Shown: positions 32,863 to 45,346 of the stretch, one piece after another | How positions within the stretch are numbered: the stretch's first letter is position 1 | How the letters are laid out: the number at the start of each line of letters is the position of its first letter | DNA from: Patiria pectinifera | Lineage: Eukaryota; Echinodermata; Asteroidea; Valvatida; Asterinidae | Direction: 5' to 3' | DNA length: 64,000 nucleotides | Assembly: GCA_029964075.1 (NCBI GenBank) | Contig: CM057135.1 | Coordinates: 1,721,001 to 1,785,000 of the forward strand | Notes under the pieces: model-generated | Databases searched by the model: none | What the model was told of the DNA's origin: nothing | The model's input: only the letters and a program-made list of their open reading frames with translations | Position numbers and translations under genes: made by a program

Positions 32863-35222
32863 TGTTACAACTGATAATGTAGTAACCAACCGATAACGTA
32901 TCACCAACCGATAATGTATCACAAATTGACCGATATTGTATCACTAACCGATAATGTACCAAAAATTGACTGATAGTGTAGTAAAATTTGTATCCGATAA
33001 TGTATCACGTGTCGACGGATAATGTAACTACAAAATAACTGTATCCGATAATGTATCACCACGGAACGGATACTGTATCAACCGATAATGTATCAAAAAT
33101 CAACCGATAATGTATCAGTATTGGGAAAAGGTGTACACAAATGTTTGTTTTATGTCCGACTATCCCGCCCCACGTTTTGACCAGGGAGGGGGGTCTGAGC
33201 TAGTTGATCACCACCACCCCCATTATTTTGTATTTAGAGAAAAAGGGCAGATTTTGAGGTATTTTTCAAACTTTCCAACCGACGAAATGTATTAAATAGT
33301 ACTGAGAAAGGGAGAAAAAATACAAATAGCTTGAAATGCGCTGGGACGTCTGTATCATGAACAGCGCCCCCAGTGTCATGTGGTCTCCAGCAAGGCCCCC
33401 CCCCCCCGTTTGTATTTCACGGCCAGGACTTCTTTTCTTTTTTAGCTATCCCCCATCCCCAAGTCCTAACCACAGATTTACGCTACTGTTGCAGGGGCGT
33501 ATCCAGGAATTTTCGCGGGGGGGGGGGGGGTTCATCAGCAAAACAATCTGAAAATGTACACGGGATTTTTTTTTCCGGACACTTGGCCTCCGTAAAATCA
33601 CAAACTTGGGGAAGGAGGGTATCATATTTCAATAGGGGACGCTGTTCAAATTTGACAATCATTAACACTGGATTACAGAATGGTGTAAAAATACACCCTA
33701 TCTAAGCTGCCTCCGTCCGTATTTTGAACAAGCGGACATTATACCAGTATTTTTTTGGGGGGGTGTCACAGCAGAGGGGGGGGTGTGCATTATTTTTTTA
33801 AGGAATTTGTATGCAATTTGTTTTGGGACACAGCTGTGGGACCCCCCCCCTGGATCCGCGCCTGTGTTGGCCTCAAGGAAGCGGCAGGCTCGTGACGTTT
33901 GGACTCCAAACTGTGTGGGTTGAACAAACTGAAGTCAGTGGATAGACAAATAACAAATGACGTCACATGCCAACGGTGCCCCCCCTAAAAAAAAGCTGGG
34001 GCATTATTTTGTACGGTACAGTAATATTGCGTACATGATTGTAGGATTTTATCAGCGCTCCCCGTTGAAAATATGGCACGACCCCCCTCCCCCCTCATCG
34101 ACCCCCTCCCCCTCTCCCCCTCCCCTCAGCCACCCCCACCCCCCAATAAGTGAGCAGTAATGCTGTGATTGTGCCCTTTTCAAATCTGTAAGAAAAAAAA
34201 ATCGACTGGGGTCGACAAGAGACCCATGAAGCTTGATCGCATCTAGACTATCTTCGACGATTGCCGCCTAAATCCGGTAAACTTGTTACATTGTATCTTT
34301 TGTGATAGCTCAAGTTACATGATCATTTAAGATGGTAGTTTTGCTATACACATGCCTCGCCACTCATATGTGTTCCCGGTTCATGCACAGCGCGTATTTT
34401 GAATGATGCAAAGTTATTGGGGGAGGAAATAGTGTGGGAGACCATCGCAAGTTAAATTGAACGTATGCGCGCGCCGACGTTGCCTGGCGCTCATGCGAAG
34501 ACGCTGCTGCTAATGATGTAATAGCCACATTCTGGAAGTGGTGTGGAACTTTGCGCGCGAACCAGTACAGTACAGTACGCAGACGCTGTGTCCCGTCCAT
34601 TGATCTCCATACGGAGATCAATGGTCCCGTACGTCCATGGGGCTCTCAAAAGTGGTAAAACGCGCCCTCTTGTGTCGCAGCACGGAGCCCAGAGCCCATA
34701 TGGAGGCCAAGTGTCCGGAGAAAAGAACTTGTCCACATTTCGGCGCGGATGTGCGAGTGCGGTTACCCCCCCCCCCCGACATCAAATACGCCACTAGCCT
34801 AGGCCCACTTGGAAGTAGAGCGTCTCCAAACCAGAGCAACTCCCTTCCTCCCAAATTGAAAAAAAATAATATTCTTAATGATAAACTTTCTCGAGTGGGG
34901 ACTTATCATAGTAAAGGCACTTATTAGACTTTAATTAATTTGCAATATTTCCACCTTTTCCCAATACTGATACATTATCGGTTGATTTTTGATACATTAT
35001 CGGTTGATACAGTATCCGTTCCGTGGTGATACATTATCGGATACACTTATTTTGTAGTTACATTATCCGTCGACACGTGATACATTATCGGATACAAATT
35101 TTACTACACTATCAGTCAATTTTTGGTACATTATCGGTTAGTGATACAATATCGGTCAATTTGTGATACATTATCGGTTGGTGATACGTTATCGGTTGGT
35201 TACTACATTATCAGTTGTAACA
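32863..35222. mobile_element. 2.36 kb element with 271-bp inverted ends made of GATAATGTATCA arrays
   Basis: Left arm 32863-33133 and right arm 34952-35222 are near-identical in inverted orientation. Each is an array of 10 or more copies of a motif close to CCGATAATGTATCA. Termini are TGTTACAAC ... GTTGTAACA and CGTGT flanks both sides (32858-32862 and 35223-35227). TGT...ACA ends with a 5-bp duplication fit an integrase-type (for example Ginger-like) transposon. The 1.8 kb interior encodes nothing I recognise and holds a hAT-like insertion. Superfamily assignment is inference. Confidence 0.8.
33492..33864. mobile_element. hAT-like MITE nested in the array-ended element
   Basis: Begins CAGGGGCGTATCCAGGA and ends TGGATCCGCGCCTG, imperfect inverted ends of the hAT type with G/C homopolymers near them. 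I could not find a clear 8-bp target duplication. Similar G-rich stretches at 33735-33790 suggest degenerate neighbours. Confidence 0.5.
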
Positions 35223-35513
35223 CGTGTACATGCAGGTTAAACTGATCATCCATGTACATTTATAGTGTACATACAATGTACATGTATGGCATACATTTAC
35301 ATGTGCAGATGTACATGTACAAACGTGTAATTTATTGTGTCTGCCGCCCTGCTAAAATGATAGTCCGTTAAGAACGCTCTTCCCTCTAAAAGAAAATACC
35401 TCCTCCCCCACCCCCTCCCTCCCCCCCCCCCCAGCCAGAATGAGATGTCGAAAGACTTTTTGTACATGACTGTACATGCTTAAAACTTGCTATTTTTTTA
35501 TTTTTATTTGCAG

Positions 35514-35993
35514 GAAAGGCTTTTGTTGGATCCAATGGAAAGGTCAAAGCTGTTAAGACCTCAGAATAGGTGCAGCTCAAGAGATGCAAGCTAAACCTTC
35601 CGGTTCTGTCTGCATCTTCTTCCTCAGAAACAGACATCGAGAGTGGCACAGCAAGTGGAAACAAATCGGAACCTCACGGACAGAAAGATCGCCTCACTCG
35701 TATTGAAAAGACGCTCAATACTATCCAAAAGAAATTAGCCAAAAATACTGGTGTTAGAGCGGAGATAGCCTCACTGTTCCAGTGCAATACGTTTCGAGAC
35801 GGCACAACCCCCAATCATGGTCACAAAATGTTGCCAGAACGTTGCAGGGTGCAAATCTTGCATCATCAATTGCGAACAAGAAAGATGCTTTTTGTGTAGA
35901 TCATCAGTAGACAGTTATTATGTGCTTTATGTGGAGATGATGCCCATACGTGGAATTTATCAACTGGCAGGCATAGTCTCAATGCAATCTTAA
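35514..35993 (+). pseudogene. Coiled-coil plus RING-like zinc-finger protein, broken exon
   Basis: A splice acceptor (TTTATTTGCAG) precedes the exon at 35514. The frame has a TAG at about 35567. It then runs through a Ser/Glu-rich region (LPVLSASSSSETDIES) and a helix, DRLTRIEKTLNTIQKKLAKN, ending ASLFQC near 35782. The next frame continues PPIMVTKCCQNVAGCKSC, then CEQERCFLC and stops at 35991-35993. The CC-x5-C-x2-C ... C-x2-C spacing is that of the second half of a RING or U-box finger, which would bind a ubiquitin-conjugating enzyme. One nonsense codon and one frameshift break it. It sits 220 bp outside the 27-kb element, facing inward. I recall similar coiled-coil/RING proteins in many aquatic animals. 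Confidence 0.5.
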
Positions 35994-36213
35994 CTGAAAA
36001 GTTGTGAAAGAAGTGTCTGGTTGTTTTTCATCTTTTTTTTGCGCGGGGAAAGGGTAGGGGGGTGAGGTGGGGGACTATCATCAATGTGTAAGGTGTTTTG
36101 AGGTGCTCCAAAAGTAAATTAATGTTACAAGTCTTCATGATTACGCTTATATTTCATTATATGTACAGAAAGTGTTGGGTGTACAAATGTGTCCCCAAAA
36201 CTATATCCCAAAA

Positions 36214-36740
36214 GTATGGTGGCCCTGAGGGGACATCGCATATCGCAAACGTGTGCGCACACGTGTGCGATGTTGCGAAATTTATCGCGAATGTGTGCGC
36301 ACACGTATGCAATGTCGTGAAACAATTCGCGACTATGTGCGCACACGTATGCGATGTCGCGAAATTTATCGCGAATATGTGCGCACACGTATGCGATGTC
36401 GCGAAATTTATCGCGAATATGTGCGCACACGTATGCGATGTCGCGAAATGTATCGCGAATATGTGCGCACACGTATGCGATGTCGTGAAATTTATCGCGA
36501 ATATGTGCGCACACGTATGCGATGTCGTGAAATGTATCGCGAATATGTGCGCACACGTATGCGATGTCGTGAAATTTATCGCGAATATGTGCGCACACGT
36601 ATGCGATGTGAAATTTATCGTGAATATATGCGCACACGTATGCGATGTCGTGAAACAATTCGCGAATATGTGCGCACACGTATGCGAATTTGTTTGCAAT
36701 GTCGTGAATTTTTATTGCATACCTTTGTCGCATACCTTTG
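36214..36740 (+). repeat. Left terminal repeat with eleven 42-bp units
   Basis: After GTATGGTGGCCCTGAGGGGA comes ACATCGCATATCGCAAACG and 11 units of a 42-bp repeat built of GCGAATATGTGCGCACACGTA and TGCGATGTCGCGAAATTTATC. It contains the palindromes TGTGCGCACA and TCGCGA. The array ends GCGAATTTGTTTGCAATG and GCATACCTTT. 42 is a multiple of three and the unit has no stop in several frames, so long frames here (CAHVCDVAKFIANM repeated) are artefacts. Confidence 0.9.
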
Positions 36741-38193
36741 GGGTGATGTCATTTTTGCGGGCAATTTGTTAGTGACCTAGGGAGTCCGCAAGTGGCCCTG
36801 GTCCAATTTTGTATACCCAAGATACTTCAAGGCAGGAGCTTGGGTACCAGGCAGTTACATTTCAGCGTGGCCAAGGTCATCTCCAGCCGGCCAGCCACAG
36901 GGTGATGGTACAGCATCATATCACAAGACAAAGGTCCATGCGAACAATCGTCCGACTGTTCTCACGAAAATGAGCACCGGTACGATGGTTAGTATAATAG
37001 TTATTCACTTATTTTGAATTGTACACAATATATTGAAACTCTTATTCTTATTAAAGTTGAAGAAAGCCAGAACCTTTCTGAAAGTTTCTGCCCAATTTTC
37101 GGACAAAACAAACTTGGAGGATGGTAACGTTATGGCAATACTCATAGTTATAGTCGTTACCAGGTTACAGGATGGCCTTACGTTACTTACATAATTGTAA
37201 TTAAGTCTCAAACATGAGTCTTACATTATAGCTAATGAGGTTTAAAAAGCAACCTTTGCGCCAATGCGATTTGAGCAATTTCATCAATTTTTGTCGAAAG
37301 TAGTGTCCATATTCACCCAATTTTTTACACTTTCAGAAATCGAAACACCCATAATAAGGGCACAGAAACAGTCACCAAATGTTGGTAACCTAATCAATAC
37401 TATACCACTATAAACATGACTGAGTACATATTTGCCCCTCACCTGAGGCTGACGAATCAATGTCAAACCGTAACGTAACCAACATTGAACCTCGAAGTTG
37501 AGTCGTCATGGCCTTGTTTTTCACACTAGCGACACACTGGCCAATCAACATAAAGCAGTCATGAGCGATGACTGCCCGTGGTGCGCGGTCTCTGTACTTG
37601 ACTGTGCACATTGGAGACTTTCCCCAACATCTCATTCCCCACCATCTCATTGTCAAAAAGTCTATTGGCATTGTTAACAATTTGTGTGTTTTTTTTCTTC
37701 ATTTTATTCCAACAGATTTGTTGGGTACTCTTTGTTTTCCATGCTGTGTGGAAGGTGTCTTACCCAACTATACTCCAGCACTTGATGCTTTGATACCAAC
37801 ACAAGCAGAAGACTGTATCCTTGAATAATTAACAGTTAACAAAATACGTGTTAATGTTATTGACAAAACAAATTATTAATAGCTAAAATAAATTGTTTTT
37901 TTTAGTTCAAATAGTTTGTACATGTGAACAGACGATGATAACCTAAACAAACTTCTTGAAATTGTTCATCTATTTGTACTGTCTTGATGATCAATACCGA
38001 ATTTGTTTTGCATTATGGGTAGATTCTTGTATGTTGAAAATGAGCATGCTATGCATACGGTCTTTAGAAAAGGCACAGCAACAGTTATCCATATAGGTTA
38101 GACAAAAAGTTGAAATGTTCTTAGTTTTAATGTTTTTTTAATGAATTGAAAAGGATTTGTTTCCTTATCAAAATATGCTTGTCTAGTTCTTAG
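36741..38193. other. Region between left terminal repeat and first recognised integrase exon
   Basis: This should hold the promoter and any 5' exons of the integrase gene. A candidate exon follows ATTCCAACAG near 37710 (LLGTLCFPCCVEGVLPNY ... TQAEDCILE, stop at 37828), but no family match is evident. Nothing else is supported. Confidence 0.3.
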
Positions 38194-38637
38194 CTCATCA
38201 TGAGATACTTCATGGCTGGATATACTATCCCTGTCATTTGTGCCTTCTTATTTTACAAACGCGGCATCCGAAGAAGGTTGGTGGTTTAAATTTTAGTTCT
38301 GCCACAGAAAACCAAAAACATTTAATAAACAATTTAAAGGAACATTGGTTGAATTTTTGTGTACATCAATTAGTGCTTGTTAAAGCATTTCAACCACACG
38401 TTCTTTTTGCAAGGTATAATTTTATGAAAACACTATGCAATTTACATATTAATGTTGGTGCACATGGTATGTAATCTCTTTTTTTTCAGTGAGCGACACC
38501 TGAAGAGATTTCTCAAAAGAATGGGATTAAAGCGAAGGCGGCAAGAGTCAAACCTCACATGATATAATACATGCAATATTGGTGAGTTGACGTATGACCA
38601 CGTGCAGGAAAATTTAACCCTTTAAAATCCCTACATA

Positions 38638-39287
38638 CAGCGTGTCCCAAAAAAATGTCCCTCTGATACACTGCTTAATTAATTCCAAAATCAAGTATTA
38701 TTCTCAATTTAGTGTTCAGATTTAGAAAGCCCATTTAATTTTGTAACTTTTGTGAAAATTCCATTGGTCTCGGTTCATTGGTTTTGAATACACAGTCTAT
38801 TATGTAACAGCAGTGCTTTTCAGCCTATTCCAAGTTTGCAGGTGGAAGGACGTGCAGGGGGACAATAAAGGTTTACAAGCTGGACATTGAAGGACAAACC
38901 ATAAGTGGAACACACCCTGTGAAAGCAAACATGACCAGTGGAACTGAACTTTGATTAGTTTTCATTTAAAAAGTAAATGAACTTGACTTTAGTTACTCAA
39001 TAACAAAAACTACAACACAGTTGTTGAATTAAAAGTGAAGCATGGAATAAGGTATGTTATGTCTGTAGTGTGCATTTCTTTTTATCAAACTTGGAATGGG
39101 CCAGAATGCAATGCTGTTACATAAAAGCCTGTGTATTCAAAACCAATGAAGCGAGACCTTTGACATTTTAACAGGCACTACAAAATTAAGTGGGCTTTCT
39201 AAATATGTAAACTTAATTGAGTATAAAACTTGATTTTAGTAATTATTCTGTGGTCTACGACAGGGACATTTTTTTTGGGACACGCTG
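38638..39287. mobile_element. Mariner-like MITE with TA duplication, in integrase intron 2
   Basis: Begins CAGCGTGTCCCAAAAAAATG and ends CATTTTTTTTGGGACACGCTG, flanked by TA on both sides. Arms of about 200 bp pair through TTGGTTTTGAATACACAG and its complement. Termini of the GTGTCCCAAAA type with TA targets are typical of Tc1/mariner-derived MITEs. No transposase inside. Confidence 0.85.
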
Positions 39288-40588
39288 TATTATGTACACA
39301 CTCTCCTTTATTATACAGTTTGAGTAGTCACAGCATCCGTTTCAAAAAAAGGTGTGATGTTCCATTCGTAGGGATTTTGGAACTCACTTTCCCAGTTTAA
39401 TGTGTATGGAAAATCCACATACTTGTGTTAGCGCTCACCATTTTTTTCAAATATTGTGAGTTACATTTTAACTATAGACAGAATTGGATGGTACTGGTTC
39501 TTGTTGTAGGTACCGAGCTATGTGGCAGCACCTAATGAGAGATCATGGCCTACATGTGAAAAGGTTGGTTTGTTATAGTTATTAGTATCACCATGACATC
39601 ATATCTGGGACTCTTTTAATGAGGTTGTGAAACCAATGTACAATTGTGACTATATTACATTGTAAGATTATGCTTTATATCACTTTCAGTTTGCCAGATT
39701 TTTGTTCTCTTACAGAGCAATTAAGGGATGGGTGTGACTTTCACACTAGTTGTAGAGATGAAACTTATTGATTTTTTTTTTCTAACTTGATGTCAACCTT
39801 ATAATTGTTACTAAGATGTGGTTGCATTAGGGTCTATTGTATCAGTCCCAACCAGTAGTACACTTGCTCCGAATTACACAGGCATTTTTAAAAGTTCAAA
39901 AAATTATTGTTGTTAGCTGCAACCAGTGTTTAAAAATTGTCCCATTTGCGTAAGTCTTTCAGGCAGGAACAGTTTCAATGTACAGATTTAGTGCTTTTGT
40001 AGTTTAAGTAACACCGAGTGTTTTGGATTAACATTGATTATGTGTGATTGTTAAAGAAGCTGTGACATTAAGATTCTGTGTGTGTGTTTTATGTCCCCTG
40101 AATGACCCTTATGTTTACAAAATGTACCTTTTCCCACACAATAGTTCAATTTAATCCCGATGTTCTCACTGCAACTGTTTGTCAGCTATGAGTTTGCTTT
40201 ACTGTGGTATTAAACAAAATAAATTGACAATATAGTATGGCCGATAATTCAACAGTGATAACATGTCAGTGTTCTATGATTCTGTCTTCAGAGACACATT
40301 TAGGCAACTTCTACTGGAGTTAGACCCAGACGGTGTCACTGCTCGTAAACAGAGGCGATTGAGACGTCGCATGTACTACAATAAAGGTCCACACTACCTT
40401 GTTCATGTAGATGGCTACGACAAGTTGAAGCCGTACGGATTTGCCATTCATGGGGCCATTGATGGGTAAATACTGATACACCATCACACACAAGTCACAT
40501 TTATATCATGTTTTGCCTTTATGGATTTCACATCCAAAGTCATGTTTTCTTTGAGATTTTCCTCTGTATTTTTTCTGGATGGATGGTT

Positions 40589-40741
40589 ATGTTACATGTA
40601 CAGGGTGTTAGGAGATACATGTAGAACGATAAATCCTGAAGCAAAAGGTTAGTTTGATAAATGTGCTTTATGACTGTTTTCATGTGTTGCTCCTACTGTA
40701 TGACCTACATGTATTTCCTGGACACCCTGTACATGTAACAT
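40589..40741. mobile_element. Short foldback MITE in an integrase intron
   Basis: ATGTTACATGTACAGGGTGT at the left pairs with ACACCCTGTACATGTAACAT at the right, enclosing about 110 bp with a second inner pair (ATACATGTAG / CTACATGTAT). It lies downstream of the exon with the first catalytic Asp. Confidence 0.7.
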
Positions 40742-42599
40742 TCTTTCAAATAATGCTTTGTTGAAATTCTTTAACTCATGCTTCACTTAGCATAATGACC
40801 CTGTAAATGTTAAAACCAACTTTCGACATTTGAAAGTAAAACATTACAATCACATCCAACATGGCGAGAGGGAAATTTGACCTTTTAAAACATAAACAAT
40901 ATTTTTATCATAAGATCACATTCATTAAACCATTCCTTAAATTCTGCTCCACCAACTGCCACATGTCCCCCTCCCCATTCACTGGCAAGTCCACCATGGC
41001 AATGCATGTTAGCCAAAGCTTGTCTTGCCATTGCAGGATAAGCATTTAAGATTTCCACACCGATATGAATGTAGGCTCTCAAATCCTGAAGGTTATAAAG
41101 TGAATTGGTGAACATTGTGTTCTTTAAGATACTCCTACAAGAAAAAGGCACAAGGTGTCAATTGGCTTTTATCACACACCATACCTTTTTTTCAAACCAA
41201 TGGTGCTCAGTGAAGCACAAGTCAAACAATTATCAAAAATTCCACATTTTGTGGATTACATTCGACAAGTCAAAGGTAAGGGTTGACCTAAACACAGTTT
41301 ATGATTCACATGTTGTCATACCAAATACATTCACAGAGCAATTAATTAAAATACCCTCAGTTAGTTTTTGGTATTTTAAATTTTTTTTGTTTATTTATTC
41401 TTGTGGTTTTTTTTAAATGTTTACCTCTCGTGTATGTAAACTTATGACATTCTGCATACATTTAAGGTTTGATGCATGTGATCATTCTTACCATCTATAT
41501 TTCAGCGGTACCACACATAATCAGGACTGAGAACACTCTTATAGAAGACATTCAGATTGCCTTTCGCTACCATGACAATGATGACCATTCTGACTTCAAG
41601 AGCTTCATGTACGGCAAATCTACTTCAAATCAGGTAAATGTGAAAAGCAACTCATTTCAGTGAAACAAAAAAATCATTACTTAGTGTTTTTGATACTTGA
41701 AGATGCAGGATTAAAAGTTCATAGGGCAGTTGTTGCATTTTATCTAAGCCTAAGCATTTTGAATACTCGTAGAATAAGCCTTTTCACCATGATGTCTTGT
41801 AGCGCATTACAATTTTTTTAATTGTATTACTTTGTGATTGTGATAAATGTCATTAAATATGTAGTACGTTGATTTGATAACGCATTGTTAAGCAGTGCAT
41901 AATTTTAGTCACCAAGAATTATCGGTATTTATCATCAAGTAATATTTTTTTCTTATTGGTCGTCCAAAAGCCTGTTTGTGCCATCACTACTTTATTTTCG
42001 AGAGCATTTATTTGTATTTTCTCTATTCTCCAGAGAATTGAACGCTGGTGGGGCAGCATGAGGCAGGGAGCCATGAATTACTGGTTGAGTCTCTTCAAGG
42101 ACCTGGTTTATAGTGGAACCTTTGACAACTCCTGCCTCTGGGAAAAGTAAGATGAAATTGTCTTGTGTTATGCCAATGAGGAGGAGTGTTTTTATTATCT
42201 AATTTATTTTACATTGCAGTTATGTTTCTGGAGAATCATGCACAAGTCTGTGTACATGAAACATCACTGTATCGACTCATGAAATCACTTCACTGTATGA
42301 TAATACACTGTTTAAAAGGAGATGTGATATGGAAGCCCGACAAGAGATGAGATAGATGTCTAATACCATATGTTAATCTTTTTCATTTCCAGAGAATGTG
42401 TACGGTTCTGTTTCACAAAATTACTACGCAGAGAACTTCATCGAGTTGGCAGATTGTGGAATGAACACCACATCAGACATTGCAAAATGTCAGAAGGTCC
42501 TCATGGGAAGCCAGATATGATGTTTTTTTCTCCCACAACGTTATGGTATGTTTAATTTGCATTTTCAACTTGTTTAATTTCCTTTAAAATAAAGTATTG

Positions 42600-42910
42600 T
42601 GTAAGACTTGTTCCCCGAAGTCGAGGGTAGGACAGGGTGGTCATGTCGGCCTGGTCTGATGGCATTTCTCCATGCCTCCCGGTCCTGGGACGTTGTCTAT
42701 CCAGTGCTGTCTTGCGACCTTGTGGACGGACGCTCTCTACCTGTAGTTCTTGTTCATCACTCATGCGCTGGATGTGCCCATACCAGCGCAGTCTACCCCA
42801 TCTGACTTCTTCCTCAATCTTGACGATACGTAGACGTGCTCTTAGTTCATACAGGGGCACTCTATCAGAAATCTTGGCTGAGGAAATCAAATGCACCATT
42901 GCATTGTCAT
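42600..42910 (-). mobile_element. LINE ORF2 3'-end fragment in the last integrase intron
   Basis: The - strand reads RVPLYELRARLRIVKIEEEV, RWGRLRWYGHIQRMSDEQEL and VESVRPQGRKTALDR, the 'R-W-x-G-H-x-x-R-M' end common to many RTE/Ingi/L1-like ORF2 proteins. Nothing of the reverse transcriptase is present, so it is a 5'-truncated insertion or a captured fragment. Confidence 0.65.
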
Positions 42911-44902
42911 TTTGGGACAGTCGAGAGATATTCTCGCCAGTTACTGGCTATGTTTCACTGGCATAGAACTGTTTATTGTCAATTTAACTGTTTATTGTCA
43001 ATTTAATGTCAATAAATGCTGTATGTTATTAATTTCATAGGTGCCCGCGACTTCAGACATGAAGTTCAAGAAGATGACATTGATGCAATTGATGATGGCA
43101 TGTGTGTGTCTGTTGCCGAAAATGGATGCACTGCCGAATGTGAGGAAGTTGCTCAAACACTAATGACGGAGAATGGTTTGACCATGCCACAAGCACCTGC
43201 GGATGCCGTCACTCTTTTTGCGGAGTTAAAAGAACTCGTAACCGACAGAATATAAATTGCCACCATTGCAATTGTACCTGAACAGAAATGTGTTTTGTTC
43301 CTATTTACCAAGTCCTCAATTGTGTCTGGAAATTGTGTTATTGATTGTAATGAATGTGTTCTTCTTATTGCTTTTTTTTGGGTGGATTTTACTTTAGATT
43401 AGCCTGGGTGCAAGGCCATATATAGCTTGCTAATCCCTCGCAACTTGTCATAGCCCAATTTTAGGCTACACCCTGAAAGACTGAAAAATGTAATTAAAAT
43501 TTGTACATATTTGTATGGTAATGAGAAAGTTACAAGATTTCAGTTGAACCACGGAGAGGGAAAATCTGCCTGTGTGACAGGTTAAAAAATTATACATGAA
43601 GTTTTGTCAGGATCTCAAAAAACTATTTCATGTAAGTGGGGTTATGTAATGATAGGAATAGTTTTGATGTTTATGTAAAAATAGTTGATGTTTTTAAAAT
43701 TTAATAACTCATAATAGTAAAAAAAAAAAATGACATTTAGACCTTCCCAGCAAACAATTTGACGTTTTCTGAACGTTTCCTGAACGTGCCTCTTTCGTTT
43801 AGAGAACGTTTCGAATAAACGTTTTAAGAACGGCCATTTGTGGACACTTTTGGACGTTTTAAAAACGTTTTTTGAGACGTTCTAAGAACGTTCTTTGAAC
43901 GTACAAAAGGAGTTAACAACTTGCTAGTAATTATCTAGGACCTAACAATGACCTACATAAAACGTTCTGGACGTTCACACAACCAATTGACGTGCCATAA
44001 ACGTTCTAAGGACGTTTGTTGAACGAACAAAACGTATTAAAAACGTATTACTAGTGACTAAAGACGTAACAAGGACCTACATAAAACGTTTGGACGTTCA
44101 AACAACCAACTGACGTGCCATAAACGTTCGTTGAACGTTCGTTGAACGTACAAAACGTATTAAAAACGTACTACTAGTGACTAAAGACGTAACAAGGACC
44201 TACATAAAACGTTTTGGACGTTCAAACAACCAACCGACACTAGATGATTCTGTGTTTTATCAACTTTATTGTTGGTCCGGAACTTCAAATTACAGAACTC
44301 GAGGTTTCATGGATTTATATCCGTACCTGTAGATATTAGAAATTAAAATCAATTTTTTTTTTAAAGTTGTTAATGCGATTTATTACAAAAAGATATTGTG
44401 CCGGAATATGTGCTGAATGAAAACGTCTGCGTGAAATTTTTGCTCGATGGCGTTCTGGACAAAAGAAAATGTACAGGACTGTTTTTCTTTTTGCTAAATG
44501 ATTTGTAACATCGATGTTTTTGCTACCTGACTGATGGCTTCACACTTTTAATCATAAAACCTAGAAGAAAATCTAATTTGCATAAAAATACATTACACCA
44601 AAATACATGTACCCTTGAAAATAGCAACTACAAGAAAAGTTGGAAATAAGGTTAAATTTGATACACCTGTTTATGCATAAATACCAGAGAAACATTTTAC
44701 TAATTCAAATTCGTCGCTCGAGTGCTCGTCACGTTGTCGGTTTTAAACAACTGATTAAGACCTGTGGCTGGTGTCCGACAAACATAGAGTAAAATAGCTG
44801 GGAAAAACATTGAAATTGTTATAATATTTGACTTATTTTGACTTTTGGACCGAATTAGTTTTATTTTTTTATGAATGGCAATAAGTATGTGCTTTGCCAG
44901 TA

Positions 44903-45279
44903 TTAGGCCAAAACAAAAAAGTCTCCGGTTTCTGGTATGCGCGCGCGTCGCCGTAGCCATGCGCGTCGGCAAAATGAAAACGTTTTTTTTTCAATGAAAG
45001 ATGATGTCTCAAAACCGCCAAACTCACTGGTTTGACTAGAATTCTGCTGCTGCGCAATTTCAACGTGTTTTTAGATGGGGTTATAATCGAGAATAAGCTT
45101 TATGTGGCCTCTCTGGACTCCCATATATTTGCACAAAGTTTAGTCGGGCACCATTTGCAGTCACCAGCCGACATTTGAAGCAAAAAAGTCGGGTAAAAAA
45201 AAAAAAAAAAGCCGCGTCGCCGCACCACTATTTGGACAAGCTCCATACCAGAAACCGGAGACTTTTTTTTTGGGCCTTA
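44903..45279. mobile_element. MITE with TCTCCGGTTTCTGGTATG ends
   Basis: TAGGCCAAAACAAAAAAGTC at the left pairs with GACTTTTTTTTTGGGCCTTA at the right, and both arms include CTCCGGTTTCTGGTATG. The arms are about 36 bp. It is nested in the 5.1-kb AACGTTTT element. Confidence 0.75.
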
Positions 45280-45346
45280 TCCAGACTCCAACTGGTCTTT
45301 ATCTTAAACATAGTGTTTAAAACTGGCAAAGCAAACATATGTTTTC

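Larger units (their letters stand above)
38194..43255 (+). pseudogene. Multi-exon integrase-core (rve/DDE) transposase, damaged
   Basis: Exons bounded by AG/GT: 38194-38276, 38490-38581, 39510-39563, 40292-40465, 41506-41633, 42034-42146, 42393-42545 and 43041-43255. The first two give an HTH-like region (RYFMAGYTIPVICAFLFYKR, then ERHLKRFLKRMGLKRRR). Next comes YRAMWQHLMRDHGLHVKR, then LDPDGVTARKQRRLRRRMYY and HVDGYDKLKPYGFAIHGAID (first catalytic Asp). The exon at 41506 should carry the second Asp but reads IIRTENTLIEDIQ, lacking four residues. NQRIERWWGSMRQ keeps the catalytic Glu. The C terminus runs to TAA 43253-43255. Also broken: TGA 38560-38562, an absent exon between 40465 and 41506 (splice phases disagree), and a phase mismatch before the last exon. 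Widely distributed animal integrase family; probably the transposase. Confidence 0.8.

Noticed and set aside
36211-36213. AAA as a firm 3-bp target duplication of the 27-kb element
   Set aside because: Three A bases in AT-rich DNA are not significant; kept only as a weak candidate.
36098-36780. Long overlapping frames on both strands (up to 224 codons) with CAHVCDVAKFIAN-type repeats
   Set aside because: They are readings of the 42-bp terminal repeat, whose length is a multiple of three; several frames are open at once, so no protein is implied.
40885-41151. 88-codon - strand frame as the missing integrase exon
   Set aside because: Wrong strand and no resemblance to the expected strand-helix between the first and second Asp.
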